IMG/VR virus record: IMGVR_UViG_3300018933_000001 | Location: 82,538 to 146,537 of that record | Length of the DNA stretch: 64,000 nt | Origin: a virus | Reading direction: 5' to 3' (one strand) | In this document: positions 16,007-23,829 of the stretch, piece after piece | Numbering within the stretch: position 1 is the stretch's first letter | Layout of the letters: each line of letters starts with the position of its first letter | Position numbers and translations under genes: made by a program | The notes under the pieces: generated by a model | What the model was told of the DNA's origin: nothing | Seen by the model: only the letters and a program-made list of their open reading frames with translations | The model's database searches: none

Positions 16007-16305
16007 CTATTAATACAAGTGCAACATTAATTATTGAGATAAAAGAAGATAGATTTTCTATTCCCTTAACTAATGTAGGTGGCTTTGGGCCGAATAATAA
16101 CTACTACTTAGTTAGAAATAGTGATGAAGTAAAGAGGTTTACTAAGTTTCTAGGATATCTAGATTCAGAAGAGAATGATTGTCCAAAAGTAATGGAAGTT
16201 TATGATGAATCTACTAGAGAGTATAAACATAAATTTAATATATCCAACAAGCTACATAAATTAGAAATTGAGTTTAGATTTAATGAACTTTATGTGGATT
16301 GGTAG
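16003..16305 (+). CDS. Hypothetical protein, 100 aa
   Basis: The start overlaps the stop of the disrupted upstream gene (ATGA). The product is strand-rich ('SATLIIEIKEDRFSIPL', 'HKLEIEFRFNELYVDW') and may pair with the similarly strand-rich product of 16308, which starts two bases after its stop. Not recognised. Confidence 0.65.
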   Translation: MTINTSATLIIEIKEDRFSIPLTNVGGFGPNNNYYLVRNSDEVKRFTKFLGYLDSEENDCPKVMEVYDESTREYKHKFNISNKLHKLEIEFRFNELYVDW

Positions 16306-16307
16306 AA

Positions 16308-16700
16308 ATGAAAATAACTATTTGGGGCAATCAATATCCATTACGTCTAGATACTAGAAATTTATATTTAAGTTTTCCTGGTATTGAGACAATGGAAAGA
16401 AATAAAGAAAAAGAAACAGATTTAGATTACATAACTTTTTATGTTGAGGGACGTTTCTTCAGTATTAGGTTTGATTATACTGAGTTTGGTCTTAAGATAT
16501 TTCCTGAAGTTTATGATTCAGAGCTACAGTTTCTATTTGATAATTTTGATAAAGCTGAGAAGTTTGGTTTGTTTTTTAGAAATGGAGAAATAGTAGAAGC
16601 TGATTCTTACTGGAAAGATGGAGAAATGGTGATTTATAAAAGTAAGTTAGATAAATTGATTGAACTAACAGAAGAAGCTGGTCTTTACGATTATTACTAG
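16308..16700 (+). CDS. Hypothetical protein, 130 aa
   Basis: ATG 16308 is chosen over an in-frame TTG at 16299 that overlaps the previous gene. The sequence alternates strands with acidic loops ('ITFYVEGRFFSIRFDY', 'FGLFFRNGEIVEADSYW') and ends 'TEEAGLYDYY'. No known family is recognised. Confidence 0.65.
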   Translation: MKITIWGNQYPLRLDTRNLYLSFPGIETMERNKEKETDLDYITFYVEGRFFSIRFDYTEFGLKIFPEVYDSELQFLFDNFDKAEKFGLFFRNGEIVEADSYWKDGEMVIYKSKLDKLIELTEEAGLYDYY

Positions 16701-16708
16701 GAAGATTT

Positions 16709-17125
16709 ATGGAAGTTAGACTTATAATTGCTGGTTCTAGAGATTTTAATAATTACGAACTTCTAAAGAAAGAAGTGGATGAGTATTTCTTAAGTATTGT
16801 TAATGACCTTTTTAGTGATTTACCCGTAGGTACTACAAAAGCTATTTATACAAAAATCGTATCTGGTGGAGCTAGAGGTGCGGATAGATTAGGTGAGAGA
16901 TATGCTAGGGAAAGAAGTTTAGCAATTAAACAGTTTATTCCTAACTGGGGGAGTGAAGGTAAGAAAGCTGGTCGCTTAAGAAATGAAGAAATGGCAGAGT
17001 ATTCTAACTACTGCATTTGTTTCTGGAATGGTAGCCCCGGAACTGCCAGCCTGATTAGATTAGCTAAGAAGTATAAATTAGGTTTAAAAGTAGTTAATGT
17101 AGATTCTACTAATGAAAAAGAATAA
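16709..17125 (+). CDS. YspA/DUF2493-type SLOG-fold protein
   Basis: Family landmarks are all present: 'IIAGSRDFNNYELL' at the N-terminus, 'KIVSGGARGADRLGERYARE' in the middle, then 'FIPNWGSEGKKAGRLRNEEM' and 'CFWNGSPGTASLIRLAKKY'. SLOG proteins bind nucleotides or nucleotide derivatives and are linked to nucleotide signalling and phage-host conflict. The N-terminal insertion between the first strand and VSGGA is longer than usual. It overlaps the next gene (methyltransferase) by 14 bases. Confidence 0.88.
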   Translation: MEVRLIIAGSRDFNNYELLKKEVDEYFLSIVNDLFSDLPVGTTKAIYTKIVSGGARGADRLGERYARERSLAIKQFIPNWGSEGKKAGRLRNEEMAEYSNYCICFWNGSPGTASLIRLAKKYKLGLKVVNVDSTNEKE

Positions 17126-17681
17126 TTCTCTCAAAACTCTAACTTCTCATAAATCAGATGAACACAATACTCCAAGTTACATAATAGAAGCTGCTAGAGA
17201 AGTCCTAGGTACTATTGATTTAGATTCAATGTCTAATACTTTGGCTAATGAAACAGTTAAAGCCACGACATTTTACACGAAAGAAGATAATGGGTTGGAT
17301 AAAGATTGGTATGGAAGAGTCTGGTTAAATCCTCCATTCTCTTTAGCAAAGTTAGCTATTCCTAAACTAATAGAATCTTATGAGTCGGGACAAGTAGAAG
17401 AAGCTATATTACTAATCAAATCTGATGTCTCTACTCAAAAATACAAATTGCTTTATCCTTATCCATTTTGTGAATTGAATAAAAGAGTTAAGTTTGAGAA
17501 TGTAGATAATAAAGATTCAGCTCCTTTCCCAGTAGTATTATTCTATTTAGGAAGAAATTATTATAGATGGAATAAAGTAATGAGTAAGCTAGGTAATGTT
17601 CATCCAGGTAATAGATTATTTAATAAATTAGCTATGAATTGTAATATTGATGATTTACGTTATTTAGGAGTAATAGAATGA
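17112..17681 (+). CDS. Phage DNA N6-adenine methyltransferase (Dam family)
   Basis: Matches the phage Dam-type family: 'SDEHNTPSYIIEAARE' at the N-terminus, 'GTIDLDSMSNTLAN', 'TTFYTKEDNGLDKDWYGRVW', and the catalytic 'NPPF' at residues 73-76. The SAM-binding FxGxG-type motif is not obvious, as is usual in this family. It would methylate adenine in phage DNA, possibly to evade restriction. Length 189 aa is close to normal. The next gene starts at its stop (ATGA). Confidence 0.9.
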   Translation: MKKNNSLKTLTSHKSDEHNTPSYIIEAAREVLGTIDLDSMSNTLANETVKATTFYTKEDNGLDKDWYGRVWLNPPFSLAKLAIPKLIESYESGQVEEAILLIKSDVSTQKYKLLYPYPFCELNKRVKFENVDNKDSAPFPVVLFYLGRNYYRWNKVMSKLGNVHPGNRLFNKLAMNCNIDDLRYLGVIE

Positions 17682-17902
17682 GTCTTGATAGAGAAGAGTT
17701 AAAGAGATTAGGTATAAGGTTCCCTTTAATAAAAGAGAGGAAATTACCTAAAGACAACGGGTTTTCGAGTAGAGATTACGTGGAGGATAATCTTGGGGCT
17801 GCTGAATGGTTATTAGATAACTCAGAAATGTTATTAGAAGTGTTAATTAAATATCGTAGAATTACTGGAATTACTTTTAAAGAAGAAAAACCAAGTGAAT
17901 AG
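17678..17902 (+). CDS. Small hypothetical protein, 74 aa
   Basis: The ATGA overlap with the methyltransferase suggests coupling. The charged, helical product includes 'NLGAAEWLLDNSEMLLEVLI'. It is probably part of the SLOG-methyltransferase-DUF4326 transcript. Not recognised. Confidence 0.65.
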   Translation: MSLDREELKRLGIRFPLIKERKLPKDNGFSSRDYVEDNLGAAEWLLDNSEMLLEVLIKYRRITGITFKEEKPSE

Positions 17903-18275
17903 TCTAAATGTAAAAAGAATATCTATTAAAGGAAGTCCTAGTCAACCAGACGCAATTTATATAGGTAGAGAGAATAGAACTTATTGTTTGAGGCAAAGTC
18001 CTTTAGCTAATCATTATAAGATAGGTAAAGACGGGACTAGAGATGAAGTAGTAAAGAAATACCGCCAATGGTTGTGGGAAGAAGTGCAGAGAGGAAGAGC
18101 GGTAGAGAATGAGGTTTGGAAAGAGCTAAAGAGTATCTTAAAGGACATTAAGCAGTTAGACTCTGAAGACGATTATATTAGACTAATGTGTTGGTGTAAA
18201 GAAGATGAGAAATGTCATGGGGATATAATTATTAACTGTCTTAATTGGATGAATAAGAGTAACTTAGGAGATTGA
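17895..18275 (+). CDS. DUF4326 domain protein
   Basis: Shows the DUF4326 pattern: 'AIYIGRENRTYCLRQSPLAN', then 'EVVKKYRQWLWEEVQRG' and the Cys/His cluster 'LMCWCKEDEKCHGDIIINCL'. The family is common in phages; its biochemical role is not established, to my knowledge. The conserved Cys and His suggest metal binding. The best start is GTG 17895, inside the end of the previous gene. Confidence 0.85.
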   Translation: MNSLNVKRISIKGSPSQPDAIYIGRENRTYCLRQSPLANHYKIGKDGTRDEVVKKYRQWLWEEVQRGRAVENEVWKELKSILKDIKQLDSEDDYIRLMCWCKEDEKCHGDIIINCLNWMNKSNLGD

Positions 18276-18276
18276 T

Positions 18277-18573
18277 ATGAAAGTAGCTTTTTTAAGTCCA
18301 GATTCTACTGAGATATGTCTTACTAGATATGATTATTATGATGCAGAAGAGTATGAGCCAAATATAGGACTACGAGATGCTCTGCTAGATTTTTCTAAAA
18401 TGCAAAAGATTAATAGATCTATTTCAGAAGTTCTTGAGAAATTTGGAAATTGGAAAGTATTAGTATCTTGCGAAGAAGTTATAGGTACTAATTGGTATTA
18501 CTCTAATAAGTTTAAAGAACCTAAAACTATTAAAGAGTTGTGCTTAACTAATATCTGGATGTTAGGAGATTAA
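18277..18573 (+). CDS. Hypothetical protein, 98 aa
   Basis: It opens 'MKVAFLSPDSTE' with 'LRDALLDFSKMQ' further on, which resembles 'MKVIFINSDFFW ... FYQALLDFKED' of the gene at 20836. The two may be distant paralogues. It starts right after DUF4326. No function is recognised. Confidence 0.65.
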   Translation: MKVAFLSPDSTEICLTRYDYYDAEEYEPNIGLRDALLDFSKMQKINRSISEVLEKFGNWKVLVSCEEVIGTNWYYSNKFKEPKTIKELCLTNIWMLGD

Positions 18574-18575
18574 TC

Positions 18576-18881
18576 ATGATAAAAGAGAAGAAAGCTATTC
18601 AATATAGAGGATTTTATTTAACAGCTTGTTACACAGAAAAAGATAACCCTGGGTATATTGGTACTATCTACTCTAAGGAATTAGACAAGTATAGATGGAA
18701 AACTAATCATTACGGCTACCCAAAAATTATCTATCAGTATCAAATAGATGAAACAATAGACAAAATGAAAGAGGAAGTTGATAAATTTTTAGAAAAATAT
18801 AAAAAGTATCTTGAGTGGAGAATAGAAGAAACAAAACTAGAACTTGATAGGCTGTTATTTCACTTAAATTTTTTATTTTAA
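18576..18881 (+). CDS. HicB-like unit protein, 101 aa
   Basis: 'IQYRGFYLTACYTEKDNPGY' forms the strand pair and 'DETIDKMKEEVDKFLEKYKK' the helix, with an insertion between them. GGAG lies 7 bases before the ATG. This is the last HicB-like gene of the plus-strand block. Confidence 0.65.
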   Translation: MIKEKKAIQYRGFYLTACYTEKDNPGYIGTIYSKELDKYRWKTNHYGYPKIIYQYQIDETIDKMKEEVDKFLEKYKKYLEWRIEETKLELDRLLFHLNFLF

Positions 18882-18893
18882 AAAAAGTAAATT

Positions 18894-19763
18894 ATGTTAG
18901 TACAAAGAGCTGAGGAATTTGCACGTTTAGTTCACAAAAATCAATTCTATGGAGAATTGCCTTACACTGACCACTTAAAAGAAGTTTATTTAACTCTATT
19001 AGATTTTGCAGTTAAAGATGAGATAATTTTAGCTGCTAGTTGGTTGCATCACTCAATAGAAGATACCTATACTACTTATGAGACATTAGAGATTCAGTTT
19101 GGTAAAGAAGTAGCAGATTTGGTTCAATTAGTTACTAATGAAAAAGGAACTAATCGGAAAGAAATACTAGAGAAGACAGCTCCTAAAATCAAAAGTAACG
19201 AGAAAGCTTTAATCTTGAAGTTAGCTGACAGAATAGTAAATACTGAGTGTAGTCTTTTTTATAATGAAAAGCTTTATAAAATGTATGAGAAAGAGTTTCC
19301 TAGATTTAAGACTCTTTTATTTAGAGAAGATGAGAAGAACGATGCTATTTTAAAGCTGTGGAATTATTTAAGTAATCTGTGTGAAAAAAAGAGTTTGAAT
19401 ATTATGATTCAACTAAATACTGAAAAATGGTGGGATGAAGAGAAAGATAAAGAGTTGATAGATAGCTACTCTCTACTATCTTTACTAATTACACCTACCT
19501 CTCATTTAAACGAGCAAGGATACCTAAAGCTAGAAGAACTACTTAAAAACTCTTCTAAAGGTACTAAATTCAAAATAACGATTGAGAGAAATGAACCAGA
19601 AGATGATCCTTGGGTGAGGTTAGCTGGTAAGTATGAAAACGACCCGCAATACGATGAGGTATTGGCACACATAGAAGAATATCGAAAAGAATTAGACGAA
19701 AGAGAAGCTGAGTATTACGATGATTGTTACGAAATAATAGAGGAGAAAGTGTATGACCTGTAA
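18894..19763 (+). CDS. HD-domain hydrolase, RelA/SpoT hydrolase-like, with altered HD motif
   Basis: The first about 130 residues follow the ppGpp-hydrolase pattern: 'AEEFARLVHKNQFYGELPYT', 'DHLKEVYLTLL', 'AASWLHHSIEDTYTTYETL', 'FGKEVADLVQLVTNE' and 'ILKLADRIVN'. The metal ligands H (of DH), H (first of LHH) and D (of LADR) are kept. The Asp of the HD pair is replaced by His ('LHH' instead of 'LHD'), which may reduce or change activity. The C-terminal half is acidic and unassigned. A phage enzyme of this type could cut (p)ppGpp or related nucleotides; the substitution makes a binding-only role possible. It overlaps thyX by 11 bases. Confidence 0.8.
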   Translation: MLVQRAEEFARLVHKNQFYGELPYTDHLKEVYLTLLDFAVKDEIILAASWLHHSIEDTYTTYETLEIQFGKEVADLVQLVTNEKGTNRKEILEKTAPKIKSNEKALILKLADRIVNTECSLFYNEKLYKMYEKEFPRFKTLLFREDEKNDAILKLWNYLSNLCEKKSLNIMIQLNTEKWWDEEKDKELIDSYSLLSLLITPTSHLNEQGYLKLEELLKNSSKGTKFKITIERNEPEDDPWVRLAGKYENDPQYDEVLAHIEEYRKELDEREAEYYDDCYEIIEEKVYDL

Positions 19764-20487
19764 AGTTAAGCTTGTGTCTATTACCCAATCTTTAATAGAT
19801 GTTGAACCTGAAGTAGCTGAAAAGATGGGGATTGATGTTAGGAAATTAACTCCAGAAGAACACTTAATTTTTACAGCCAGAGTTTCGTCACCTAAGAATC
19901 AGAAGAATATTGATACTACTGAAAGACTACTAAACTACTGCTTTACTAGAGGTCACGTATCTGTATTTGAACAAGTTGATTTTGCTGTGGAAATTACCAC
20001 CAGTCAAGCTATATCTGCTCAACTTTTAAGACATAGAAGTGGGGTTTTTCAACAATTTTCAGGAAGATACGCTGAAGTTACTTCTATTGAACCGATTGAG
20101 TTTAGGTTACAAGATACTAAAAACAGACAAAATAGTTTAGACACTATAGCTTTGATAGATGTTGAAAATAGAGAAAATTTTAAAGTTCTAGTAGAAGACG
20201 AGTCTGTAGAAAATCTAATGATACTTGTTGAACGTCATCTCTTAGAAGCTAAAGAACTATATAAAACTCTGCTAGCAAAAGGAGTAGCTCTCGAATGTGC
20301 AAGATTTATATTACCTACTTCTCATACTACTACTCTTTATATGAAGAACAATCTTCGTAATTGGATTCATTACATATTGGCTAGAACTAAAGATGGAGTA
20401 CAGAAAGAACATAAAGAAGTAGCTCTCCAAATTAGAAAGATAGTTCAAGAACATTTTCCAATTACAGCTAAAGCTTTGGTATTTTAA
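19753..20487 (+). CDS. thyX: Flavin-dependent thymidylate synthase
   Basis: The ThyX signature is present at residues 93-106 ('RHRSGVFQQFSGRY'), together with 'GHVSVFEQVDFAVEI' before it and 'ECARFILPTS' plus 'NLRNWIHYILAR' after it. The enzyme makes dTMP from dUMP using methylene-tetrahydrofolate, FAD and NADPH; with the dUTPase at 925 it forms a dTMP supply route suited to an AT-rich genome. Length 244 aa is normal. The start lies inside the HD-protein gene. Confidence 0.96.
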   Translation: MTCKVKLVSITQSLIDVEPEVAEKMGIDVRKLTPEEHLIFTARVSSPKNQKNIDTTERLLNYCFTRGHVSVFEQVDFAVEITTSQAISAQLLRHRSGVFQQFSGRYAEVTSIEPIEFRLQDTKNRQNSLDTIALIDVENRENFKVLVEDESVENLMILVERHLLEAKELYKTLLAKGVALECARFILPTSHTTTLYMKNNLRNWIHYILARTKDGVQKEHKEVALQIRKIVQEHFPITAKALVF

Positions 20488-20500
20488 AAAGGAATAAATT

Positions 20501-20839
20501 ATGTATCTTAAAATTAATCTACTAGAAGACGAAGAGTTAAGAAAAACTATTAAACAGTTAGTAGAATCTCAACTTAAGTCATTAGTTCGAGAAGAAGTTA
20601 CTAAGACTATTAACTCTGAAGTTGACAGAATACTCAAAGCTGAGAACGGTTTTATGTCTAATCTACTAGATACTAAAATTAGAGATTATTTGTCACAACA
20701 TTACTCTAATCCTAAATATAGTAGGTACTGTTCAAGACTAGAGCATTTAGTAAGAGACATCTTAGGTGAAAAGATTAAGTTAGCCATGGAAGATAGATTA
20801 ATGAAAAGTTTCTTAGATTTGTGCAAGGAAGAAGAATGA
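20501..20839 (+). CDS. Helical hypothetical protein, 112 aa
   Basis: The sequence is almost wholly helical with heptad-like spacing ('LRKTIKQLVESQLKSLVREE', 'LEHLVRDILGEKIKLAMEDR'). AGGAATAA lies upstream. It overlaps the next gene by ATGA. A structural or adaptor role is possible; not recognised. Confidence 0.65.
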   Translation: MYLKINLLEDEELRKTIKQLVESQLKSLVREEVTKTINSEVDRILKAENGFMSNLLDTKIRDYLSQHYSNPKYSRYCSRLEHLVRDILGEKIKLAMEDRLMKSFLDLCKEEE

Positions 20840-21093
20840 AAGTAATATTTATTAACTCAGATTTCTTTTGGTGTAATAGAAAACCTAGAGACTATGTAGG
20901 TACTAAAGGATTTTATCAAGCTTTACTAGATTTTAAAGAAGATAGATGTTCAAATTGTACAGATGAGTTTTTTCTAAAACATCATGACAATTACTTAGTA
21001 TATTCCACTGCGAAAGAATTACCTAGTGATTTAAAATATGAAGGCTTAGTAAAAGACCTATATCCTAGAGCTTTAGATTGGTTTGATAAGTAA
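20836..21093 (+). CDS. Hypothetical protein, 85 aa
   Basis: ATG 20836 overlaps the upstream stop (ATGA) and has GGAAGAAG before it; an in-frame GTG at 20821 is less likely. 'MKVIFINSDFFW' and 'QALLDFKED' resemble the gene at 18277. A 'CSNC' pair is present. It converges with the portal gene, leaving only two bases between stops. Confidence 0.65.
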   Translation: MKVIFINSDFFWCNRKPRDYVGTKGFYQALLDFKEDRCSNCTDEFFLKHHDNYLVYSTAKELPSDLKYEGLVKDLYPRALDWFDK

Positions 21094-21095
21094 GG

Positions 21096-22415
21096 TTACA
21101 TGGAGGGAGAGATTTGGCTTTGTTGCTCTATCTGCTTCAAAGCCTTTGCTTCTTCTATTTCTTGTTCAGTTTGAAGAGGTAACCCTAATAAACCTCTAAT
21201 CCTATTATTAATTACAGGGTCATCTCCACTAAGAATCCCCATTGAAACAGCAGTAAAGATATTTTGTAATTGCTGCATTTCTACTCCAGGGTCTGAAGAA
21301 GAATCAATGGTAAATTTACCGTAATCTTTCTGTTTGCCAAAGTTGTTAATAATTATTGGTTTACAGACTTTCTCAATAATTTGGTCTTGAATCTGATTTA
21401 CTACTACTTCTATATTTGCGTCTAAAAGAGTAGACTGCTTTACGGATAGTGTTGCTACCCCGATTGAACCACTACCTTCTTCAAATATTAATACTGGAAC
21501 CCCAAATGCTCTGTGGATGTTCTTATTCAGTTCTGTTAATGCAAAGTTCCAAGAAGGGCTTCCGTCAGATACATTAAGAGCAGTGACATTATTAGCTTTA
21601 TCTGTGACGATGATTGCGTTGTTTTCTACATTAGCTAGTTTTTCATACATTACTTGAGCTGCATTTTTCCTCAAAGGTTGATTGTCTCTTCCCATTAAAG
21701 GCTTACCATAAGCATCAGTAACAGTAGCATTGATAGTAGCAGCACTATCTACTTGAGCAAATAGAATACCAGTAGATAAGTTCTTAATAGATACAATCAT
21801 GTCAGCTAGAACTGCTATTTTAGCTTTCCAGAATGGATATGCAATTGCAGCTTCGGCTTTTCCAAACGGGTCATTGAATATAGTAGCAGCAGAATTAGTT
21901 ACATGGATGATTTTTTTATATGGAATAGGAATGTTAGATTTAGCTCTATCGTTGTAAATTACATATTCAATATATCCTTTTGAACCTTTAAACTTTACTC
22001 TTTCTAAGCTTAGTGGATAAATGCTTTCTAGTTTTAGATAACCTTGTTTATCTAATCTGAAGTTAATTTCTGCTACTGAAAATCCTAATGCTGGGGCAAT
22101 AGCTAATTCTGATACTGCTTTCTTTAGAGTATCCCGCATATTACCAAACATTTCTTGAAGAAAATCAGTTATTTCCGGCTTAGTATGTTGGTATACACCA
22201 AATATATTAGCAGCTCTCAAACACTTAATATCTACGCAAGCTTTTGCTATTGGGTCTTTATGGAGAAAATGTAGAAGTTCAGTAATAGAATGTGTTCCAT
22301 CCCAACTAATCTCTTGAATAGTAGAATCAGATAATTTAGATATTTTAGAAGAATGATTCGTAGTATAAAGCTGTTCTTCAAATTGTCTTGTAGGTTGAGG
22401 ATTACGTGATTTCAT
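21096..22415 (-). CDS. Portal protein, Mu gp29/DUF935-like
   Basis: Portal proteins form the dodecameric ring through which DNA enters the head. The 439-aa product has the DUF935-type layout: an N-terminal 'ISWDGTHSITELLHFLHKDP', 'AKACVDIKCLRAAN', a central wing with 'YPLSLERVKFKG', 'IIHVTNSAATIFNDPFGKAE', and the C-terminal 'HRAFGVPVLIFEEGSGSIG' followed by 'IRGLLGLPLQTEQEIEEA'. It stands alone between plus-strand genes, about 38 kb from the connector gene at 60270. It is well supported as a portal; the exact subfamily is less certain. Confidence 0.82.
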   Translation of the reverse strand: MKSRNPQPTRQFEEQLYTTNHSSKISKLSDSTIQEISWDGTHSITELLHFLHKDPIAKACVDIKCLRAANIFGVYQHTKPEITDFLQEMFGNMRDTLKKAVSELAIAPALGFSVAEINFRLDKQGYLKLESIYPLSLERVKFKGSKGYIEYVIYNDRAKSNIPIPYKKIIHVTNSAATIFNDPFGKAEAAIAYPFWKAKIAVLADMIVSIKNLSTGILFAQVDSAATINATVTDAYGKPLMGRDNQPLRKNAAQVMYEKLANVENNAIIVTDKANNVTALNVSDGSPSWNFALTELNKNIHRAFGVPVLIFEEGSGSIGVATLSVKQSTLLDANIEVVVNQIQDQIIEKVCKPIIINNFGKQKDYGKFTIDSSSDPGVEMQQLQNIFTAVSMGILSGDDPVINNRIRGLLGLPLQTEQEIEEAKALKQIEQQSQISPSM

Positions 22416-22473
22416 TTGTCATTTTATTTTATTTCCTTTGTAAACTTTAACATGAAATGAGTAGAGGTAAATT

Positions 22474-22857
22474 ATGGGATGTTACGTTCGGTTTTCATTA
22501 GATATTAAGTTAAAACTAGATACTCCTAGAGAAGTTGTAGACGTTTTAAAATACGCTCTACCAAGAAAAGCTAGTAGGTCTAAAAAGATAGAATTACCTG
22601 ACCACAGATTTTTTAAAAATCCTGATTGGTATTTTACTTTAGGATGTAGCAATGATTTAGAAATACCAAGATTGAGAAAACTTAGAGGAAAAGACAAAGG
22701 TTATAGTTTGAATATCTATTCAGAATTTAAAGAGAATTGGGGAAGTGAATATAGATTTATTAATTGGATAGAACCTTATTTAGACCATTTACCGGGAGAG
22801 GTTTTAGGTTGGAGAGAAGATGATTATAATGAACGGACTGTTATTAAAAAGAAATAA
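22474..22857 (+). CDS. Hypothetical protein, 127 aa
   Basis: Divergent from the portal gene across 58 bases. 'MGCYVRFSLDIKLKLDTP' at the start and 'FINWIEPYLDHLPGEVLGW' near the end suggest a small globular protein with ferredoxin-like strand and helix spacing. Similar short proteins occur in bacteria, but I cannot name the family. AGAGG lies before the ATG. Confidence 0.65.
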   Translation: MGCYVRFSLDIKLKLDTPREVVDVLKYALPRKASRSKKIELPDHRFFKNPDWYFTLGCSNDLEIPRLRKLRGKDKGYSLNIYSEFKENWGSEYRFINWIEPYLDHLPGEVLGWREDDYNERTVIKKK

Positions 22858-22869
22858 GGTGATTAAATT

Positions 22870-23262
22870 ATGACTTTTAACCAAGAAGAATATATCAAAT
22901 TACTTTCTGAAATTGTTATCAAACCTATTGAATCTGATGAAGAATTAGATAGATACGTGAAATTAGTAGAGCCTTACTTCTTTGATAAGGAGAAAAGTCC
23001 TGAAGAAGTATCTATTTATAATCTACTAACTATCTTGATTGTTGAATACGAAGAAAAACATTATCCCGTACCTGAACTAGAACCATTAGAATTCTTAAAA
23101 GGTTGTATGGAACTTCATGACTTAAAACAAGAAGATTTAGTTGGTGTTATTGGTAGCCAAGGAGTAGTATCTGAAGTTATTAATGGTAAAAGAGAAATAT
23201 CAAAAGCACAAGCAAGAGCATTAGGTGAATTCTTTAAAGTAGATTACAAAAGTTTTTTATAA
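22870..23262 (+). CDS. HigA-type antitoxin-like HTH protein, 130 aa
   Basis: An N-terminal helical dimerisation-like region (residues 1-75) with 'ILIVEYEEKHYPVPELEPLE' leads into an XRE-type HTH ('MELHDLKQEDLVGVIGSQG', 'SEVINGKREISKAQARAL'). This is the layout of HigA antitoxins common in cyanobacteria. No HigB toxin is adjacent; the next gene is unrelated. It may protect against a host HigB or regulate phage genes. Confidence 0.82.
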   Translation: MTFNQEEYIKLLSEIVIKPIESDEELDRYVKLVEPYFFDKEKSPEEVSIYNLLTILIVEYEEKHYPVPELEPLEFLKGCMELHDLKQEDLVGVIGSQGVVSEVINGKREISKAQARALGEFFKVDYKSFL

Positions 23263-23273
23263 GGAGTATATGC

Positions 23274-23564
23274 ATGGACTTTTATAGAATAGAGACAAAA
23301 GCTGATGTTACTTGGAATAGAGAAGTTTTAGGTATTTACGCAGACGGATTTGTAAATAAGCAACTACTAATAGATACTTATAACGAGCAAGCTTTAAAAA
23401 CTGTACTTGGAGGTGTTTCTTCTAATGAGTTTATAAAGTTGACTGTTGAAGATGTTAAATATCAGTGGTGTAAATTAGAAGAAGATAGCAATGGGGAAGT
23501 TTACTCAATACTTAGTGATAAAGGAGAAGTAGATAGTTTTGGTGTTACAGCTATTTATTGGTAA
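23274..23564 (+). CDS. Hypothetical protein, 96 aa
   Basis: Starts 11 bases after the HigA-like gene with AAGGAG upstream, so probably in one transcript. The sequence ('YADGFVNKQLLIDTYNEQAL') shows none of the HigB toxin residues. No family is recognised. Confidence 0.65.
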   Translation: MDFYRIETKADVTWNREVLGIYADGFVNKQLLIDTYNEQALKTVLGGVSSNEFIKLTVEDVKYQWCKLEEDSNGEVYSILSDKGEVDSFGVTAIYW

Positions 23565-23569
23565 CTAAG

Positions 23570-23829
23570 ATGATTGAAATTAAATTAATGTATGAAGTAG
23601 ATAGTTTTCCCATTATAGGTTACTACTCAGAAGACCACGTTATAAGTTAATGTTTGTTAAAGAGACTCTGTTATCGGAAATAGAAGAATTAGAAGAATGA
23701 CTAGCATTACTTAAGAACAGAGTTACTAATTCAGAAGATATAGGTGTGGGAGATGGAGTAGTTATAGGAACAGGTAAGATAATCAGATTGGTAGGTCAAT
23801 ATCAGGTACTAATGGAAGAGTATGACTAA
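23570..23829 (+). pseudogene. Disrupted small gene(s) before the sulfotransferase fusion
   Basis: ATG 23570 opens 26 codons ('MIEIKLMYEVDSFPIIGYYS'), ending in TAATG. The second frame from 23650 runs 16 codons ('MFVKETLLSEIEELEE') to TGA 23698, and the same frame then stays open to TAA 23827-23829 ('LALLKNRVTNSEDIGVGDG ... YQVLMEEYD'). Read through the TGA, the second frame is a sensible 59-residue coiled-coil protein. This looks like a degenerate gene, but two tiny genes remain possible. Confidence 0.45.

Noticed and set aside
23274-23564. Gene after the HigA-like regulator as a HigB toxin
   Set aside because: Lacks the small basic RelE/HigB-like residue pattern, and antitoxin-first order would be needed with a recognisable toxin fold.
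13577-23700. Recoded stop codons as the cause of broken genes
   Set aside because: The interrupted frames use different stops (TAA, TGA) or frameshifts, and all three stops end normal genes elsewhere in the window.
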